Shown here: positions 43,726 to 54,322 of the stretch, one piece after another | Layout of the letters: the number at the start of each line of letters is the position of its first letter | How positions within the stretch are numbered: position 1 is the stretch's first letter | Assembly (NCBI GenBank): GCA_030278955.1 | Contig: JAOANR010000002.1 | Span: 10,901,982 to 10,965,981 of the forward strand | DNA: 64,000 nt | Direction: 5' to 3' | Source: Hygrophila difformis | Taxonomy: Eukaryota; Streptophyta; Magnoliopsida; Lamiales; Acanthaceae | The notes under the pieces: model-generated | What the model saw: only the letters and a program-made list of their open reading frames with translations | Database searches by the model: none | What the model was told of the DNA's origin: nothing | Position numbers and translations under genes: made by a program

Positions 43726-45280
43726 CACAACAAACAGTTCCTTATCATAAGTGGAATAATTCAATGACGCTCCTTAAAATTTCTCACTGTGGTACGCAAT
43801 CGGACGAACTTCTTGAATTAACACTGCTCCCATTCCCGTTCCGGATGCATCACATTCAATTTCAAACGGGAGATCGAAATTCGGCAAGGCTAATACCGGA
43901 GCATGTGTCAATTTTTCCTTCAAATCAGTAAACGCCTTCTGTTCCGTTGGCCCCCACTTAAAAGGCAGATCCTTTTTAAGTAGCGTCATGAGGGGCGTGG
44001 CAATAACACTGAACTGCGGGACGAAACGTCGGAAAAATCCGCAGAGTCCTAAAAACTGTCGAACCTCATGCACAGATTTCAACGGTGGCCAATCAGAAAT
44101 GGCCTTCACTTTCTGTTCATCGACTTTCAGTCCTCCCTGTCCAACAATAAAACCCAGAAAATTCAACTCTGTTGCGTGGAACGTACATTTTTCCAGATTA
44201 CCATACAGCTTCACTTCACGCAACCTGTTGATCACCTGTTGAACATGAGATACATGATCAGGTTCGTTCGTACTGTAAATTAAAATGTCATCGAAATATG
44301 CTACAACAAATTTGTTAATAAAACTGCGTAATGTCTCATTCATGAGACGCATAAATGTTGACGGTGCATTGGTGAGACCAAATGGCATAACCAGCCATTC
44401 GTAGAGTCCGAATTTGGTCTTAAAAGCCGTTTTCCATTCGTCTCCGGGTTTCATTCGGATCTGATGATAACCGCTTCGAAGATCAATCTTCGAGAAATAT
44501 TCGCGTGACCAAGCCCGTCAAGCATATCATCAAGGCATGGGATGGGGTGCCGGTACTTCACAGTAATTGCATTAACGGCTCTGCAGTCGACGCACATGCG
44601 CCATGAACCGTCTTTCTTTGGAACAAGTAGCACTGGTGCCGCGCAAGGAGATAAACTTTCGCGCACCCATCCTTTATCAAGCAGCTTTTGAACTTGAGAC
44701 TGAATCTCCTTAGTCTCTTCAGGCATCATTCTATATGCTGGCCGGTTCGGAATAGAAGCTCCCGGTACAAAATCAATCTGGTGTTCAATACCACGAAGAG
44801 GTGGTAATCCGGCAGGTACTTCTTCTGGAAATACATCTTTATTTCTCTCTAGCATCCTAGAAAAATTATCAGGAAATTCAGGTGCAGCATTGCAAGTTCT
44901 ATGAATAAATTCATGAGGTTTATAATAAACTAAGAAGCAGTGACCTGTTGGATTATCTTGCTGCATTGCTTGATCGAATTCATTCTTCGTCAGCCAAAGG
45001 CACGGTTCTGAGCTTTTGTCCGAAATTTCTAATCTAGAAATTTTTATTTTTCCCTTTTGCTTTGCCTTGTGTTCGGCTTCTTCTTTGCGCATGTTCTCCC
45101 GCAATCTTTCTTGATCAATTTTTACAGTTTTGATCGGGAGAAGTTTAACATTGTACAATTTATTACAAACTTAAAATTTAAAGAATTGTGTTTGCCCTTG
45201 TATGTAATGTCGTTGTCATATAACCAAGGCCTCCCTAATAGAATGTGGCAAGCCGTCATTGGTACGACGTCACACCAAAC
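43726..45280 (-). pseudogene. pol: late protease, RT and RNase H N-terminus of C2
   Basis: Read from 45280 down: CDVVPMTACHILLGRPW (end of protease), a shift near 45160, then RT with [24 protein letters not shown], a shift near 44510 at the same place as the break in C1, then [11 protein letters not shown] and YFDDILIYS. RNase H begins [16 protein letters not shown] near 43774 replaces the Ser of EKFSGAS. The frame ends at KELFVV on the border of D1. The break shared with C1 before KIDLRSG may be inherited from a common defective parent. Confidence 0.88.
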
Positions 45281-46546
45281 TGGCATGGGAGCCAAGTCAA
45301 CAGCGTTGACTATCCCGGAGGGACCCTGCCCAAAACAGCGTGCCAAAAGATTCTTGACTGCTATTGCCAAAATATTATCAGAGGAATCAGATAAATGGTA
45401 GCAGTCCAAATACCGAGCAGAACAGATCAAGGGAAGCACAGTCATCCAGTGGGAATAGACAAAAGAATACCGGACAGAACCGGGACCCATCACTCTGAGT
45501 CCCGCTTCTTCAGATTGAAAATAGAAAGCAGAACGACCTCCGGATGCAGAAACAGAACAAACCAGCATGAAGAGGTCAAAACAGAGGGTTCTGCCGTCAC
45601 CGTCGCAGTCGCCGGAAATGCCGCCGGAGCTCCGGCGAGGTTACCGGAACTTGGCCGGAACTTGGTCGGAAAAGTCGCCAGTCAACGCCGGTCAACGGAG
45701 GTCAACGCCGGAGTCATGAAGGAAGGACCCATTTCAGATCGGTCTCGGAGCTTCGTGTCCCTAACCACCCTGGCGCCAGACCCCGACTCGTGTCGCTAGC
45801 CAGCGGGCGTGAGGCCAGTCTAGCGCCACGGACCCAGACTCGTGTCGCTAGCCAGCCTGGCGCCAGACCTCGACTCGTGTCGCTAGCCAGCGGGCGCGAT
45901 ACCAGTCTAGCGCCACGGACCCAGGCCCGCGACAGGAGTCCTTCAGTCCTTAGCTGCTGTGTCCCTAACCTGCATGTCGCTAAACCCCCAGTCGCTAGGC
46001 CAAGCTCCGCACCACAGTCTGAGTTCCGCGACTCGATCATCCAGAAGCTGCCACGTGCCATTGCATCCTTCCGTGTCGCCAGCCTACGCCCTGTCGCGGG
46101 ACTCCGCGCCACAAGGAGGGACTAGCGCCACAGTCTTCGTCTCGCGCCACGGATTACTATTTTCTTTCCCGTTTGTTGAAAACTCGTGTAGTGTTATTTA
46201 TTCCCTTTTCTTTGCTTGTTGAATGGTTCCCCTATATATATGGGAACCCTAACACTCTTGTATTCACTTTTTGATATTGAATGAAATTATACTCTTCTTT
46301 CAAAAGTCATTATCGAGAGCATTTTCTCTCAATTCATGGATTTGATCCAACTTGGCTTCGGCTATCAATCGAGTCTTGAGACGCCTCGATCGATTATCAC
46401 TTTGAAGGATTGAAAGGAGGAAGGGGGTCACCATATTGGAGGGGTTGGTTGTCTTCAAGCTTCAATCTATTCTTAGTGAAGTCTCATCTATCTTTCATTC
46501 TTGCTATTTCCATTAATAGCCTATAGTATTCGATCGATCCGTGGCA
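45281..46546 (+). mobile_element. 5' LTR of A2
   Basis: It begins TGGCATGGGAGCC and ends CCGTGGCA. The coding extension PEGPCPKQRAKRF is broken by a TAG after ESDKW. A CCGGA-rich stretch lies at 45600-45715, the word zone at 45756-46152, and TATA (cctatatatatggg) at about 46231-46243. Confidence 0.93.
45756..46152 (+). repeat. U3 word zone of A2 (GTCGCTAGCCAG/TGGCGCCAG)
   Basis: GTGTCGCTAGCCAG, CTGGCGCCAGAC, TCTAGCGCCACGG and CGCGACAGG recur in 400 bp. CTGGCGCCAG is a perfect palindrome. The flanks align with A1; the words do not. Confidence 0.88.
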
Positions 46547-46555
46547 TATTTAATT

Positions 46556-46568
46556 TGGTATCAGAGCC
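46556..46568 (+). other. primer-binding site of A2
   Basis: It reads TGGTATCAGAGCC, nine bases after the LTR end. Confidence 0.88.
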
Positions 46569-46976
46569 TTTGTTGAATCTATAGGTTTAGAAAATCCAAA
46601 AAATATTTTGCTCTTTATTTTTCTCATTTTCGAAGTTACTGTTCCATTGGGATCTGTGCCTTAAATCTTGGAATTTTTGAAATCTGATTGAAGATTTGGA
46701 TTCCTTGTGTTCTGGGCTTGAATCTACATATGTGGATCATCAAATTTGGCCAAGGGAATCATTTTCTATGAATTTTTGAAGATTTTGGTCATATTTTTCC
46801 CTAATCCCTTGTTCTTCATATTGTTCTTATTTTGTTCACCCATTTCACACACCACCACTCCCCATTTGGAACCACGTTCCATTTGGCAATTACCATCATC
46901 CATTTCCTAGGGGTTATAATGCCCAAATTTTTCCAAATCTCCATCCTCCTCCAAAAATCCATTTGAAGATTCATGA

Positions 46977-47513
46977 GTGTTCTTCATGTTCTTCATCCAA
47001 AACTCAAAAAGTTCATATACTTTGGTCTTTGATCTTCAAGTTTTCTTGTTTTGTGTTTGTTTTAGTCTATTGAGTCTCATTGTGTGGATATTGCACTTGT
47101 CCCATTGCTTTGTGATTAAGGTTTGCAAGATTGACACACTAGTGCTTCCATTTGCATCGGTTTTTGGCAATTTGAACATTTCGGTTGAAGGAGATCTTGA
47201 TCAATCCGACCTGCTATATTTAGGGAAGCCTATTCTACCATTTTTGGGTGTTAGCTTTCATTTGGAAGTGGTTTGGAGGCAATCCGAGTTCATTTTGGGG
47301 TCGAAATCGCAAAAACAAAATTACTGCCTGTGTGTGTCCGCGAGAGCCCTTACTTTGAGTGTTCATTTGAATTTGAAGATCTTCATTAAAATTGATGAAT
47401 CTTATATGAACAGAAATATCTTCAAGTTAGCTTCAAGAGGTTTTTTTAATCAATCCGTTTGGATACGAATTGAGGGTGTTATGGTCATTTTTGTGAAAGG
47501 TGCCAAAAACTGA
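46977..47513 (+). CDS. conserved leader ORF of family A, A2 copy
   Basis: This 178-codon frame lies between primer-binding site and gag. From FCVCFSLLSLIVWIL onward it matches the A1 frame with about 15 residue changes and the same stop position. The start differs because of a shift near the N-terminus. A hydrophobic segment is predicted in the first third. No known family is recognised. Confidence 0.4.
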   Translation: MFFMFFIQNSKSSYTLVFDLQVFLFCVCFSLLSLIVWILHLSHCFVIKVCKIDTLVLPFASVFGNLNISVEGDLDQSDLLYLGKPILPFLGVSFHLEVVWRQSEFILGSKSQKQNYCLCVSARALTLSVHLNLKIFIKIDESYMNRNIFKLASRGFFNQSVWIRIEGVMVIFVKGAKN

Positions 47514-47570
47514 GCAAGGACGAAAGGACAGGCGCGTGACAGCGCGTGTCTGGTCCAAAAAGAGTGATTC

Positions 47571-47683
47571 TTGCGCCGAAAGTTTCCCAAGTCGAAAAGC
47601 TATCTTACAATATATTGGCCTGTCGCGAAACCATCATTTGGCGACACAAATCAGGTCATTTTTGCACCCTGCGTCGCAAGACC
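47571..47683 (+). repeat. leader word zone of A2
   Basis: CTGTCGCGAAAC, TTTGGCGACACAA and GCGTCGCAAGACC stand at positions where A1 has TACGACGCTA-type words, within an otherwise alignable backbone. Confidence 0.7.
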
Positions 47684-48161
47684 AAAAGCTGTCCAAATCT
47701 AAAAGTTGTAAAAGTGGGCTTTCCATTGTTTTGGGCCACTACCACCATCATACTTCATCCATACATATCAAAGCCCATATCCAAACATTCCATACCCTAT
47801 ATTTTTGAGTATTTACAATAAAGTGGATATTGGACTGGCACATTTGTGAAACCTAGCCCTTGAAGCCACTTAAGTTCTTTAACAATAAAGTGGATATTGG
47901 TCTGGCACATTTGTGAAACCTAGCCCTTGAAGCCATTTGAGTAAATCGAGGAAATTTTCTGAGTGACCTTTTCTCTTATGAGTTCTCTCTTCATAATTTG
48001 GGCGGGACATATTTTTCTTTTCAAGGTTCGAATTTAACTAAAAGGTAAGGATTGAATTGAATTGGTTGCAGATTGCACTACTCGGTTTTGCAAACCCGCA
48101 TCATTTTGCATTGCATTTGCATATCATACACAAATCCGTGCTTTTCTTTTATTGAGTCAAG

Positions 48162-48185
48162 CACAGTATTATGTTTCATACTGTG
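48162..48185 (+). other. leader hairpin of A2
   Basis: CACAGTAT and ATACTGTG form a perfect 8-bp stem with an 8-nt loop, about 200 nt before gag. Confidence 0.62.
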
Positions 48186-48380
48186 AGTGTCTGTCTGTCA
48201 GAATCCAACTTTCTTTCCATCAGGTGAAGATTTTGAGGTGATCTCTGACTCTTGTGCTTGAGCCAAGGTGGATTGAAGAAGTGATTGAGAGAGCTGAGTG
48301 ATATACTGTAGAGAGATCAGTTTACAAATTTCTGCAATTTTATTTCTAATCTGTTATACATATATTTTCATAGTGTTTCA

Positions 48381-49913
48381 ATGGCAGATTCCAACATGGA
48401 GGAAATGATGAAGAACTTGACCAACATGGTAGCTGGGCTGTCCACCAATTTGGGCAACTTCAATACCAAGATCAACAACATGGATGACAAGTTTGAGGGA
48501 CGTTTCACTGCTTTAAGTAACGACATCCGGACTGTGGAAGAGCGGATTGAGGAAACCAGATCCCGGAGATCTGATCTAGGGAGTATAATCGGAGAGGTTG
48601 GACCACATCAAGGAATGCTGATGGCTGAACGGGAGATGGAGGAACTCGCCCAACAACAACAACAGGCACAGGTGCCAAGACAACCTCCACCACCGGTCAA
48701 TCCACCAGCTGCACCGGCACCAGCAGTACTCCCTCCGAATGCACCTCCTCCGGCTGCAGTGCCACCAAATGTTCCTCCTCCGGTACCTGCTGGTCATCTG
48801 AGAGCAGCAGTCCGAAATGTTCCACGTGCTGATAGGGGAAGAAGGTATCATAACTACAACCTCGAACATGGTCGTCGGGTGCCAGAATACAACGGCCGAG
48901 ACTATCAGGATCCGGAAGAACCCGATCTGAGAGGGTTGAAGCTACAAATTCCTACCTTCAAAGGAGTCGGCGGCCCTGATGAATTCCTAGACTGGCGGGA
49001 CGCGATAGAACTCTGTTTTCAACTACACAACCATTCTGATATAACCAAAATCAGACTGGCTGTGAGTGAATTTCGAGAGTATGCTCTTACTTGGTGGATT
49101 AATCACAACCGCGTCCGAGCAAGAAGACAACAGCCAGATGTTGAAACATGGGAAGAATTGATGATGGAAATGGATCGTCGTTTCGTACCTAACAACTACA
49201 GGAAGGACTTATATATGAAACTACAGAGCTGTGTCCAAGGGAACAGAACTGTAGATGAATATTATAAGGAGCTAGAGTACATCATGATGAGATCTGCGGT
49301 ACGAAAGGACGAAGGACTATTCATCACTCGATTCATCAAGGGATTAAGGCTAGAAGTCCAAAAGGAATTTAAGTTAAGGTATTATGAGGACTTGCAGGAA
49401 TGCATACATCTGGCCACTACTTTGGACAATCAAATGAGGCAAGAACGAAGACAGCAGTCCAGTTCTCACTCCCATCCGCCAAGGCAGTGGAGTTCAAAGC
49501 CTGAAGCTGATAAGCATAAATCCTATCCAAAGGATGACAGAGGGAACAAGCCCCGAGGCTTCGAGTTAGGCAAGGATTTCCGAACTGATAGGAGAGATGA
49601 TCGAAGGCCTCGAGAGCCAGACCGATATCGACCCAAAAGGGAAGATAAAGAAATAATTTGTTATAAATGTCGCCAACTTGGCCATATTTCTCCTAATTGC
49701 CCTAATGTACGTAGAGCTAATGTAGTTACTACTGAAACAGGTGACTACCGAATTGTGGGCTTCGAAGAGGATGAGGCCGAGGATGAAGACGAAGAAAGGG
49801 AAGCCGACGAGTTTGGGTATGGCAGTGACGAATCCGCAGACGAATGCATCAATCAAGATGAAGTCCGTCTACCCAACTTGGTCGCCATGAGAGTACTGAA
49901 CGCTGAGAAGTAG
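48381..49913 (+). CDS. gag: gag of A2, 510 codons open
   Basis: The start gives MADSNMEEMMKNLTNM, about 15 nt after tatacatatat (48355-48365). A coiled N-terminal 100 residues precede a Gln/Pro-rich linker (about 95-145) and the capsid-like core (IPTFKGVGGPDEF, LTWWINHN, RRFVPNNYR; about 190-350). A basic stretch, a CCHC knuckle CYKCRQLGHISPNC (residues about 427-440) and an acidic tail follow. The TAG after LNAEK probably interrupts a gag-pol fusion, because relatives continue in frame to protease. It is the most complete Gag in the window. Confidence 0.88.
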   Translation: MADSNMEEMMKNLTNMVAGLSTNLGNFNTKINNMDDKFEGRFTALSNDIRTVEERIEETRSRRSDLGSIIGEVGPHQGMLMAEREMEELAQQQQQAQVPRQPPPPVNPPAAPAPAVLPPNAPPPAAVPPNVPPPVPAGHLRAAVRNVPRADRGRRYHNYNLEHGRRVPEYNGRDYQDPEEPDLRGLKLQIPTFKGVGGPDEFLDWRDAIELCFQLHNHSDITKIRLAVSEFREYALTWWINHNRVRARRQQPDVETWEELMMEMDRRFVPNNYRKDLYMKLQSCVQGNRTVDEYYKELEYIMMRSAVRKDEGLFITRFIKGLRLEVQKEFKLRYYEDLQECIHLATTLDNQMRQERRQQSSSHSHPPRQWSSKPEADKHKSYPKDDRGNKPRGFELGKDFRTDRRDDRRPREPDRYRPKREDKEIICYKCRQLGHISPNCPNVRRANVVTTETGDYRIVGFEEDEAEDEDEEREADEFGYGSDESADECINQDEVRLPNLVAMRVLNAEK

Positions 49914-51665
49914 ATTGACAACCCCAACAACGAGCTTGCTCAAAGGGAGAATTTATTTCATTGTTATGGGGAAATTTGTGGAAATCTGACTTCTATTATT
50001 GTTGATAATGGTAGTTGTACCAATGTAATAAGTATATGCTGTGAGAAAGATGAAAATACCTATCGAAAACCACACTCGTCCATACCAACTTCATTGGATG
50101 AACGATAGTGGAAGTACGAAGGTAACCATGAGAGCTAAAGTGTTATTAAAAATAGGGACTTATTATTCTGAAAATGTTGAATGTGACGTTGTGCCCATGA
50201 CCGCTTGTCACTTACTCCTTGGTCGCCCTTGGATGTTTGACAAGTCAGTTATGTACAACGGGCGCAAGAACTCTTTGTGTTTGCTACACAGGGACAAGAG
50301 AATAGCTGTCAAGCCATTATCCATGGCCACAGTTCATGCCAACCAGAAGACCCTGTTGGAGAACATCAAAAGGGAAGAGGCTGAATTTCAGCGAAAGCGG
50401 AAGGGTAAGGCTAAAGTGGTTCAACAAACACCTAGATCTAATAATGCTATTGCCTTTTCAGATCAATGTTTGCTGTCCACCAGAACTGAGTTTCATGAAG
50501 CTATTCAGGAACCCGAATTCTCAGGTTACTGTCTCTTAGCTTTTGTTAAACCAATTGTCTGTATAAATGAAACAGTCTCTGCTGCACCTGATGTGCCTAA
50601 TGAATTTCGCAGGATGCTGGATCGTAACAGGGACGTGTTTCCGGATGAAGTACCCGCGGGACTACCTCCAATCCGAGGGATCGAACATCGCATCGACTTT
50701 GTTCCCGGGGCATCCATACCAAATAGGCCAGCCTACAGGATGAACCCCGAAGAAACCAAAGAGATTCAGAAGCAAGTCCAAGAGCTGTTGGACAAAGGCT
50801 GGGTTCGGGAGAGCCTGTCTCCATGCGTTGTGTCTGTGCTACTTGTGCCGAAGAAGAACGGGACTTGGAGGATGTGCGTGGATTGCCGAGCAGTAAATGC
50901 GAACACGGTCAAATACCGCCATCCTATACCAAGGCTCAATGACATGCTTGACGAACTCGGTGGAGCGAGTATCTTCTCAAAGATAGATCTTCGAAGTGGC
51001 TACCACCAGATCATAATGCAGCCCGGTGATGAGTGGAAAACAGCCTTCAAAACCAAGTTCGGGTTGTATGAATGGCTGGTGATGCCATTCGGACTGACAA
51101 ACGCGCCATCTACGTTCATGAGATTGATGAATGAGACATTAAGGATTTACATTGGAAAATTTGTTGTTGTATATTTTGATGATATACTTATTTACAGCAA
51201 CTGTCTATCTGAGCATGTCTCTCATGTGGAACAGGTATTAAGGAAGCTGCGGGAAGCCCAACTGTATGCCAACATGGAAAAATGCACCTTCTGCGTTACA
51301 GAGGTGATATTTCTGGGTTTTATCGTCAGCAGTGAAGGTCTTAAAGTGGATGAATCCAAGATAACCGCCATAACTGAATGGAAGCCACCTACCTCAGTCC
51401 ATGAAGTAAGGAGTTTCCTTGGGTTATCTGGGTTTTTCAGACGGTTCGTCACAAAGTTCAGTATTATTGCTGCACCCCTGACTGCACTTCTCAAGAAGAG
51501 TATTCCATACAAATGGGGGATTGCAGAACAGAAAGCCTTTGAGGAGTTGAAAGAAAAGCTGACACATGCTCCCGTCCTAGCATTACCTAACTTTGACTAT
51601 CCATTTGAGATCGAATGCGATGCATCAGGAACTGGATGTGGAGCCGTGCTGATCCAAGAAGACCG
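49914..51665 (+). pseudogene. pol: protease, RT and partial RNase H of A2
   Basis: Protease motif VDNGSCTNVIS near 50000 is followed by a shift near 50035. From 50041 one frame stays open: LLLGRPWMF, then RT ([42 protein letters not shown] near 51176), then the tether region ([11 protein letters not shown]) and [12 protein letters not shown] of RNase H. It ends at LTR TGGCGTGG of B1; flank gaccg. Confidence 0.9.
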
Positions 51666-52844
51666 TGGCGTGGTCGCCGGATCAAACGGACTGATAATTC
51701 CTATCATTCCAGATGGACCGGATCAAAAGGTTCATTAATTCCGTTTATCATTTTCTGTTGCAGGAGACAGATAAAACTGAACCCAGAAAGGCTGAAAGGA
51801 TGCTGTTGCTGATCGAGCTGGAGGAATACCGGAAGGAGCCGGGACCCATCCCTCTGGGTCCCACCTCCTCGGACTGAAATCGGATGCAGAATGACCTCAA
51901 GATGCAAATACAGATCAAATTAGCATAAGGAGGTCAAAACGGAGGGTCCCACCGTCGCCGTCGCCGCCACTACCGTGCCGTCGCCGGAAAGTTCGCCGGA
52001 GCTCCAGCGAGGTTGCCGGAACTTGGCCGGAATCTGACCGGAACGTCGTCGGAAAAGTCGCCGGTCAACAGAGGTCAACGCCGGAACAGTGGCCGAGGAC
52101 CCCAACCCAAACCAGTCCCAAAGCTCCAGTCCTGGAACCCTGTCGCGAGACGCCATGGCGCGGAACCCCCTGTCGCGGAGCCATGCCTAGCGCCACGTCC
52201 AAGTATCGCGACACGGGTCGCTAGCCCAGCCAGCTCATGGCGCCAGCCCGCATCCTGGCGCGAGTTGTGACTCGCAACACACCTCTTCAGTCTAGCGCCA
52301 CCAGCCATCCGGACCACCTTCTCCCAGTCGCCAGTCGAGTCCCTGTCGCTAGACCGCTTCATGGCGCGAGTCGGGGATCGCGACAGGCTTGAGGCTCGCG
52401 ACAGAGTTTCCGATTTTGCTTGTTTTTCTTTTCCCATTTGTTGAGAACAATGTTAGGGTTGTTTATTTACTTGTTTTTGCTTGTTTAACGGTTCCCCTAT
52501 ATATTTGGGAACCCTAGTTCATTGTAAACACTTAGAATCATTTTGAAATATACCTTTCTTTGTTCAAAGTCATTTTTTTCTCCTGAGAGCACCAAGTGTT
52601 CTCGGCAATCTCGTGACACCATTCCCATGGGAATCCTCACGCCATTGTTGATTCAAGCCGTCTCCAATGGAAGCAAGATCGATGCACTTGGAAGGGGTCT
52701 CTTCGGGCTGGTTAAGTCGAGTCCTTTGAGTGAATACGGGTCCCCATCGATCTAGGTTTGGTTATCCTTTAATTTTTCCTTGCTTGTTCTTCATTTCGAC
52801 CTCCCCATTGCAGATTGCTCAAGAATTGGTCCCGGGCTACGGCA
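51666..52844 (+). mobile_element. 5' LTR of B1
   Basis: It begins TGGCGTGGTCGCC and ends GGGCTACGGCA. It has the start of the coding extension (IIPIIPDGP), a CCGGA-rich stretch at about 51960-52090, the word zone, and TATA (cctatatattt, about 52498-52507). Confidence 0.92.
52141..52405 (+). repeat. U3 word zone of B1, 5' LTR
   Basis: TGTCGCGAGACG, CATGGCGCGAG, TAGCGCCACG, GTCGCTAG and TCGCGACAG are iterated. The vocabulary overlaps that of A2. Confidence 0.85.
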
Positions 52845-52852
52845 ATAAAATT

Positions 52853-52865
52853 TGGTATCAGAGCC
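52853..52865 (+). other. primer-binding site of B1
   Basis: It reads TGGTATCAGAGCC, eight bases after the LTR end. Confidence 0.88.
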
Positions 52866-53414
52866 GAATCTTAGCATTTGCATATTCTCCATACTTTTGT
52901 TTTTGTTTCTCCTCCATTATTATCGAAAAACCCTAAAAATATTGTGTTCTTGTTGTTTTGCCTCGGTTTTCTTGTGGTCTTGTGCTTCCCATTTTATCTT
53001 GCTCAAACTTGTCTTGGGTCCCTTATTGTTGTCCATTCCTTGAGCTTAAATGTTTATTTGATTGGTGTTTGCTTTATTAAATGGGTGTTTAAGGGTTTGG
53101 ATGGTATTGGGGTACTTGGGTTTAGGGTTTGAGTGAGTTTGGTTTGGGATAATATTGTTCTTGTGTACTTGAATATTGTATGAGTTGTAAGAACATTGTA
53201 TGAACATCATATTTGTTCTTGAGGGTTACTGTTTGATCCGAAACCTTGTAATAGATAGGTTGTTTTTAGGGTTTCGTGGGGGACAAGGTCTTACGTGGTG
53301 CGTTTTCACTTTATGGGGTTTTAATTGTCCTTGTACAAACTTGCTGAGTTTGTTGGGGGAGTGCGAGTGGGTCACTATCAAAAGATTCCCAAGAAAAGAC
53401 AAGTCTCCACCGCC

Positions 53415-53672
53415 TCTGTCGCGATATCAATCAGTCGTGATCCTCCACCCCTGTCGCTAGGCCACGCTTAGCGACACAATCAAAGAAGAAGAAAAATACA
53501 AGGCAAGAACCTCCAGTCGCGAACCCCTTGGCGCGAAACGAATTCCGTGTCGCGAGCCCACGGCTAGTGACACAATACTTGAAGGAGCCACAAAGGCTGT
53601 CGAGATCCACCTGTCGCAGAACACAAGCCAGTCGCGGGGCACCTTTTGCGACACAGTCCAGTTTCGCGACCA
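53415..53672 (+). repeat. leader word zone of B1
   Basis: CTGTCGCTAGGCCACG, TTAGCGACACAAT, CAGTCGCGAAC and TTGGCGCGAAAC match the U3 words of B1. Confidence 0.8.
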
Positions 53673-54117
53673 GCTTTCAAAGTTTCACCAATTGTTTAAA
53701 GTGAGAAGATTGTTGAAACCTGGGATTCCCACCAGCCACCCCGAAGCTGCCACGTGTCACGCGAGTGCATTACGCGCATCCATTACGCGCGTGTGGGTAT
53801 TTTCCATATTTTGTGTGTTGAGGATTACAATAAAATAAATATCGGACTGGCACAACTGAAACCTAGCCCGAGAAGTCACTTGAGCACTTGTGCAATAAAG
53901 TGAATATCGAGACTGGCAGTTTGTGAAACCTAGCCCGAGAAGTTATTTGAGTAATCAGGGTTTTTCCAAGAGTGATTTTTCTTGTGAGCTTCATTTTTAC
54001 ACTTCCATATCGGGTCCATGTACACTATTCATTGCCTGCAAATACTTGTTTAAAACTGTGAACATAAATCAGATTGCATTAAGCTCACACTCCTGTGCGT
54101 TTATTTGATTGAGTCGG

Positions 54118-54143
54118 ACAGTCCATTCTGACTCGTGGACTGT
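54118..54143 (+). other. leader hairpin of B1
   Basis: ACAGTCCA and TGGACTGT form a perfect 8-bp stem with a 10-nt loop, between GAGTCGG and GCGTC. Confidence 0.65.
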
Positions 54144-54322
54144 GCGTCACATATCACATATGTTCTTGTGCATCTGATTATTCCTTGGAGCAGGTTAAAT
54201 TTCAGCAGGGTGTTTGGAACCAAGGAAGCTGTGTGTGAGAGATACACTCTGGGAGTTAACTCTACAAATTTTCTGTTAATAGTTTCTAACTTTCTTATAT
54301 CTATACATATTTTATCTGTGAA

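Larger units (their letters stand above)
34850..45280 (-). mobile_element. C2: Ty3/gypsy element, 3' half, split by D1
   Basis: Read on the minus strand it runs from late protease at 45280 to 43726, resumes at 37443 after D1, and ends with its 3' LTR at 35927-34850. Its protease, gag and 5' LTR lie beyond A2, outside the window. It is inserted in C3 protease; adjacent bases are agttc. Confidence 0.9.
45281..51665 (+). mobile_element. A2: family A Ty3/gypsy element, 5' part
   Basis: 5' LTR, leader, gag, protease, RT and the beginning of RNase H are present; B1 then interrupts at AVLIQED. It is inserted in C2 protease; adjacent bases are caaac. The remaining RNase H, integrase and 3' LTR are predicted beyond the window. 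Confidence 0.92.
52866..54322 (+). other. leader of B1
   Basis: The leader has short open frames but none with support. It holds a word zone at 53415-53672, twin copies of a 'GACTGGCA...GAAACCTAGCCC' motif (about 53850 and 53910, also in A leaders), a hairpin at 54118-54143 and ctatacatat at 54301-54310. Confidence 0.7.

Noticed and set aside
45714..46125. Overlapping open frames on both strands in the A2 word zone.
   Set aside because: They are low-complexity by-products of the repeated words, absent from A1 where the words differ.
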